A stretch of DNA of 26,692 nucleotides from ZC4RG30 sp964456255. GTDB taxonomy: Bacteria; Pseudomonadota; Gammaproteobacteria; Steroidobacterales; Steroidobacteraceae. The notes under the pieces are model-generated. The model was not told where the DNA came from. It saw only the letters and a program-made list of their open reading frames with translations, and ran no database searches. The translations under genes were made by a program, and so were the position numbers. Location of the stretch: positions 1 to 26,692 of the forward strand of contig CAYWDZ010000012.1 in the NCBI GenBank assembly GCA_964456255.1, written 5' to 3'. Positions 24,791 through 26,692 of this stretch are shown here, piece by piece; positions within the stretch are counted from its first letter, which is position 1, and every line of letters starts with the position of its first letter.

Positions 24791-24872
24791 TAGGACTTTC
24801 AGCCCGCATGGTTGCCGATGTCGAATTCGCACAATTGGGTCACATGTCGAGCCAGATCGTGCCGACCGCAGG
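24791..24872. repeat. Imperfect direct repeat, copy A
   Basis: This segment, starting TAGGACTTTCAGCCCGCATG, is about 85% identical by eye to 26077-26157, in the same orientation. On the minus strand it encodes the last residues (ARHVTQLCEFDIGNHAG) of the transposase fragment reading frame and its stop. It appears to be a shared end of a mobile-element remnant. Confidence 0.7.
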
Positions 24873-25134
24873 AGGGACAGAACCCGCGCTTCTTGCAACT
24901 GAATGCCACCAGCTTCTCGACGTGGCAGTGCTCGCAGCGCACGCGAAGGAACCCTTCCTCCAGCCGGCCGCACTTCAGACAGGCCTCGAACTCCTCCTGC
25001 AGGTAAGCCGGCAGTGGCCGACCAGTCTCGGATCGCAGATCACGGAATGCGGGATAGTGCTGCTCGACGAGACGGTAGAGCAGTGTCGACTCGGGCCGAT
25101 GACGGACGTAAGTTCCTCGCGGCGCTGCTCCCAC
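24799..25134 (-). pseudogene. IS91-type transposase N-terminal fragment
   Basis: A 111-residue open frame. The middle is the zinc-binding region of IS91-family transposases: RPESTLLYRLVEQHYPAF, then GRPLPAYLQEEFEACLKCG, RVRCEHCHVEKLVAFSCK and RGFCPSCGRH, with Cys pairs for zinc. The family normally continues for another 250 or so residues with the HUH/Y2-type catalytic domain. Here the match stops right after PSCG, and the frame ends 21 residues later inside repeat A, so the catalytic part is gone. Its first residues (MGAAPRG) come from the junction with a CE15-like gene fragment, not from a real transposase start. It cannot transpose. Confidence 0.78.
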
Positions 25135-25250
25135 ATGGCCGGCGTCGTGATCTTTCGCCCGTCATTCATCACCAGCAGCGCAGGCACCGGCGATTTCGCG
25201 GTGGCCTTGCTCTCGTCGTAGTTGGCGTAGTCCGTTGGCACGCTGCCATC
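25110..25250 (-). pseudogene. Fragment of a CE15-like (glucuronoyl esterase) gene
   Basis: The minus-strand frame here reads VPTDYANYDESKA, then ALLVMNDGRKITTPAMWEQR and REEL. This matches, from memory, the region just after the signal peptide of CE15-type carbohydrate esterases (pattern NYDESK...LPDPLV..DG..VTT..QW...RRPE). The signal peptide before it and the whole catalytic domain after it are missing: on one side the sequence runs into the end of a membrane-protein gene, and on the other the IS91 fragment takes over at about 25110. It is a relic left by insertion or deletion. Confidence 0.55.
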
Positions 25251-25953
25251 AGCGCCCAGCCGGCCCGCCGACCCTGTCTGGCAAATCCGGGACATGCGGA
25301 TGCAGACGACGCCAACGCGCAGCGAAGAGAAAGAACACCGCCGGACCGTACGCGAACAACATGACGGCCATTCCGCACACGATACCCACAAACGTGATCC
25401 CGTCGGCGCAGCAGGTATCGCGCTGCCGGACAACTATGTGTGTGGGTACGGCGACCAGCAGTTCCAGAATGCTTCCTCTGAACAGGCCTTTGCGCTGCCG
25501 GGCGAGCAAGTCAGCAGAGGTGAGCGACCTGGCCCAACGGTAAAACACAAAGGTCCACACTGCCCACAAGAGCACACCCGCGGCCAGCGCGATGCGGACC
25601 GTCCATTCCCCATCCTCGCCCGGTTGTTCGTCCCCAAAAGCAAATCCAAAGATCGCAGCTGCGGCCCCGAAGGCCAGGAGCCCCGCTGCCAGACCACCTG
25701 CGAGGATGGTCGGCCACACTGCCCCGCGGGTGACCGGCCTTCGCTGCGCCATCCGCACAGGTACGGCAAGCAATGCGGCCTGGCTCAACACCAGCAGCAA
25801 CAGCAGCGACCAGAAGATCCAGGAGGTGTAGGTGTCCATGAGTCCCTGCAGGCCAACCTTGTCCAGGGGCCAAGCAACCAGCATTCCGACTGACGTCAAT
25901 GCCAGCAGGATCAACCCATACAGGATGGCCACCACGATTGCCCATCGCTTCAT
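25249..25953 (-). CDS. Small multi-pass membrane protein
   Basis: A 234-residue protein with six or so hydrophobic segments: MKRWAIVVAILYGLILLAL at the N-terminus, WIFWSLLLLLVLSQAALLAV, ILAGGLAAGLLAFGAAAAI, a segment near LAAGVLLWAVWTFVFY, and VGIVCGMAVMLFAYGPAVF near the end. Between the last two is ARQRKGLFRGSILELLVAVP, then HIVVRQRDTCCADG, with a vicinal Cys pair on the loop before the final helix. A GGGGGT ribosome-binding site precedes the ATG. The frame is clean and typical in composition, so I consider it a real gene although it lies among remnants. I have seen similar hypothetical proteins but know no function. Confidence 0.75.
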   Translation of the reverse strand: MKRWAIVVAILYGLILLALTSVGMLVAWPLDKVGLQGLMDTYTSWIFWSLLLLLVLSQAALLAVPVRMAQRRPVTRGAVWPTILAGGLAAGLLAFGAAAAIFGFAFGDEQPGEDGEWTVRIALAAGVLLWAVWTFVFYRWARSLTSADLLARQRKGLFRGSILELLVAVPTHIVVRQRDTCCADGITFVGIVCGMAVMLFAYGPAVFFLFAARWRRLHPHVPDLPDRVGGPAGR

Positions 25954-26291
25954 GCTGAAGACCCCCGAAGCAAAGGCTGGAGATTCAGGTCTGCGTGATC
26001 AACGCGCTGCAGCCAGGCTCGCGCCGCACTCCAAAGCCTGTTCACGGTGCGTGGCGACTGGCCCAGCGCCGGCGGATAGGACTTTCAGCCCGCATGATTG
26101 CCGGAGTCAAATTCGCACAATGGGTCATATGTCGAGCCCGAGCGTGCCAACCGCAGGTCGGTTGCAGCAAATCGGCCAGCCTGATTGCCTGAATCCGCCC
26201 CCTTCCGGCCGCCGGCTCACCACGCCAGATCGCCCGCTTGCGAACCAGGTCAGCGGCCGGCGCGCACCTGCCCTGGTAGGCAGCGCGCGGG
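25954..26291. other. Non-coding remnant region
   Basis: This 338-base stretch carries no convincing gene. The only structure I see is copy B of the 82-base repeat (26077-26157). Frames on both strands are short and without recognisable protein signatures. It probably consists of decayed mobile-element sequence. Confidence 0.55.
26077..26157. repeat. Imperfect direct repeat, copy B
   Basis: It matches 24791-24872 with about a dozen mismatches and one missing T (AATGGG versus AATTGGG), which breaks the reading frame conserved in copy A. On the minus strand the frame still ends with the same codons for CEFD-GNHAG and a stop. Confidence 0.7.
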
Positions 26292-26692
26292 CTATTTCAG
26301 CAGGTGCTGCCTGAGGCGCCACGGGGTGCCGCTGCAGAAACCGCAGTTCTCCCCGACGAACATCGCGCGCGCCTTCGCGTCGCCTTTGAGTTGCCACTGC
26401 AGCCAGGCCAGCGGACCGGTGACGAACGGGCCGCCATTGGGCTGGTTGTAGGTGGCGCCGTGGCCCACGTCCATCTGCGCATTCAGTGCCGGGATCCTGC
26501 GCGTCTGCAGATCCTTCCAGTCCATTTCCGAATTGGCATAGGCGATATCGGTCTCGCCGCCGATGAAATACGCGATGGGTGCATGCATCTGGTCGAGCAC
26601 CGAACGCTTCAGCTCGTGCCGGATCATGTACTGGTCATCGTCGGTGATCATGCCGCTGTTGAGCACCACCGCCGTGGTGATGCGCGGGTCGG
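26292..26692 (-). CDS. C-terminal part of a secreted alpha/beta hydrolase (N-terminus beyond window)
   Basis: About 132 residues are visible, beginning DPRITTAVVLNSGM at the window edge and ending RLRQHLLK. IAYFIGGETDIAYAN carries the likely catalytic Asp and MDVGHGATYNQPNGG the likely catalytic His of an alpha/beta hydrolase. The tail, LAWLQWQLKGDAKARAMFVG then ENCGFC, is typical of a group of secreted hydrolases found in proteobacteria that degrade plant or aromatic material. The nucleophile and signal peptide would lie outside the window. The gene points toward the remnant region, and no hairpin is seen after its stop. Confidence 0.78.
   Translation of the reverse strand, partial: DPRITTAVVLNSGMITDDDQYMIRHELKRSVLDQMHAPIAYFIGGETDIAYANSEMDWKDLQTRRIPALNAQMDVGHGATYNQPNGGPFVTGPLAWLQWQLKGDAKARAMFVGENCGFCSGTPWRLRQHLLK

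Noticed and set aside
1..26692. tRNA, rRNA or CRISPR arrays
   Set aside because: No tRNA-like clover pattern, rRNA stretch or regularly spaced repeats was seen on either strand.

Overview
The window looks like a chromosomal catabolic island of a high-GC Gram-negative proteobacterium. A TonB-dependent receptor, signal peptides, lipoboxes and a c-type dihaem peroxidase-like protein all point that way. Gene content resembles gammaproteobacteria such as Steroidobacter relatives, or sphingomonads; this is an inference from content and no phylogenetic marker is present.

Layout. A minus-strand arm (about 10484 down to 1) runs GntR/FCD regulator, LysR regulator, family III CoA-transferase, two 2-hydroxyacyl-CoA dehydratase-like subunits, MFS transporter, two secreted alpha/beta hydrolases, a dihaem cytochrome c peroxidase-like protein and a secreted Cys-containing protein cut by the window edge. 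Most junctions from the dehydratase pair onward are 4-base ATGA or similar overlaps, so this is very likely one operon. A plus-strand arm (10719 to 21939) diverges from the GntR gene: TonB-dependent receptor, strong hairpin, sulfatase, esterase, tannase-family esterase, a lipoprotein with two DUF3237-like domains, a CapA-like protein, an integral membrane protein and a cytochrome P450, again tightly packed. The 234-base divergent region holds a TTGT-N2-ACAA palindrome and two further inverted repeats. A third unit is a convergent MFS transporter (23230 to 21950) that diverges from an MmgE/PrpD-family gene (23316 to 24701).

The right end (about 24700 to 26692) is a scrapyard: an IS91-type transposase N-terminal fragment fused to a fragment of a CE15-like esterase, an intact small membrane protein gene, an 82-base imperfect direct repeat flanking that gene, and the C-terminal part of another secreted hydrolase running off the edge.

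How it may work together (inference). A bulky ester, possibly sulfated, is taken up by the TonB receptor and trimmed in the periplasm by sulfatase, esterases and tannase. MFS proteins import the products, and P450, CoA-transferase and dehydratase-like proteins process them. The substrate cannot be read from the sequence. The most unusual feature is that several enzymes keep their fold signatures but lack family-defining catalytic residues. The dehydratase-like pair has lost four of six cluster-ligand cysteines and has no activator gene here, one alpha/beta hydrolase lacks the Asp and His of its triad, and the P450 lacks the I-helix acid-alcohol pair.
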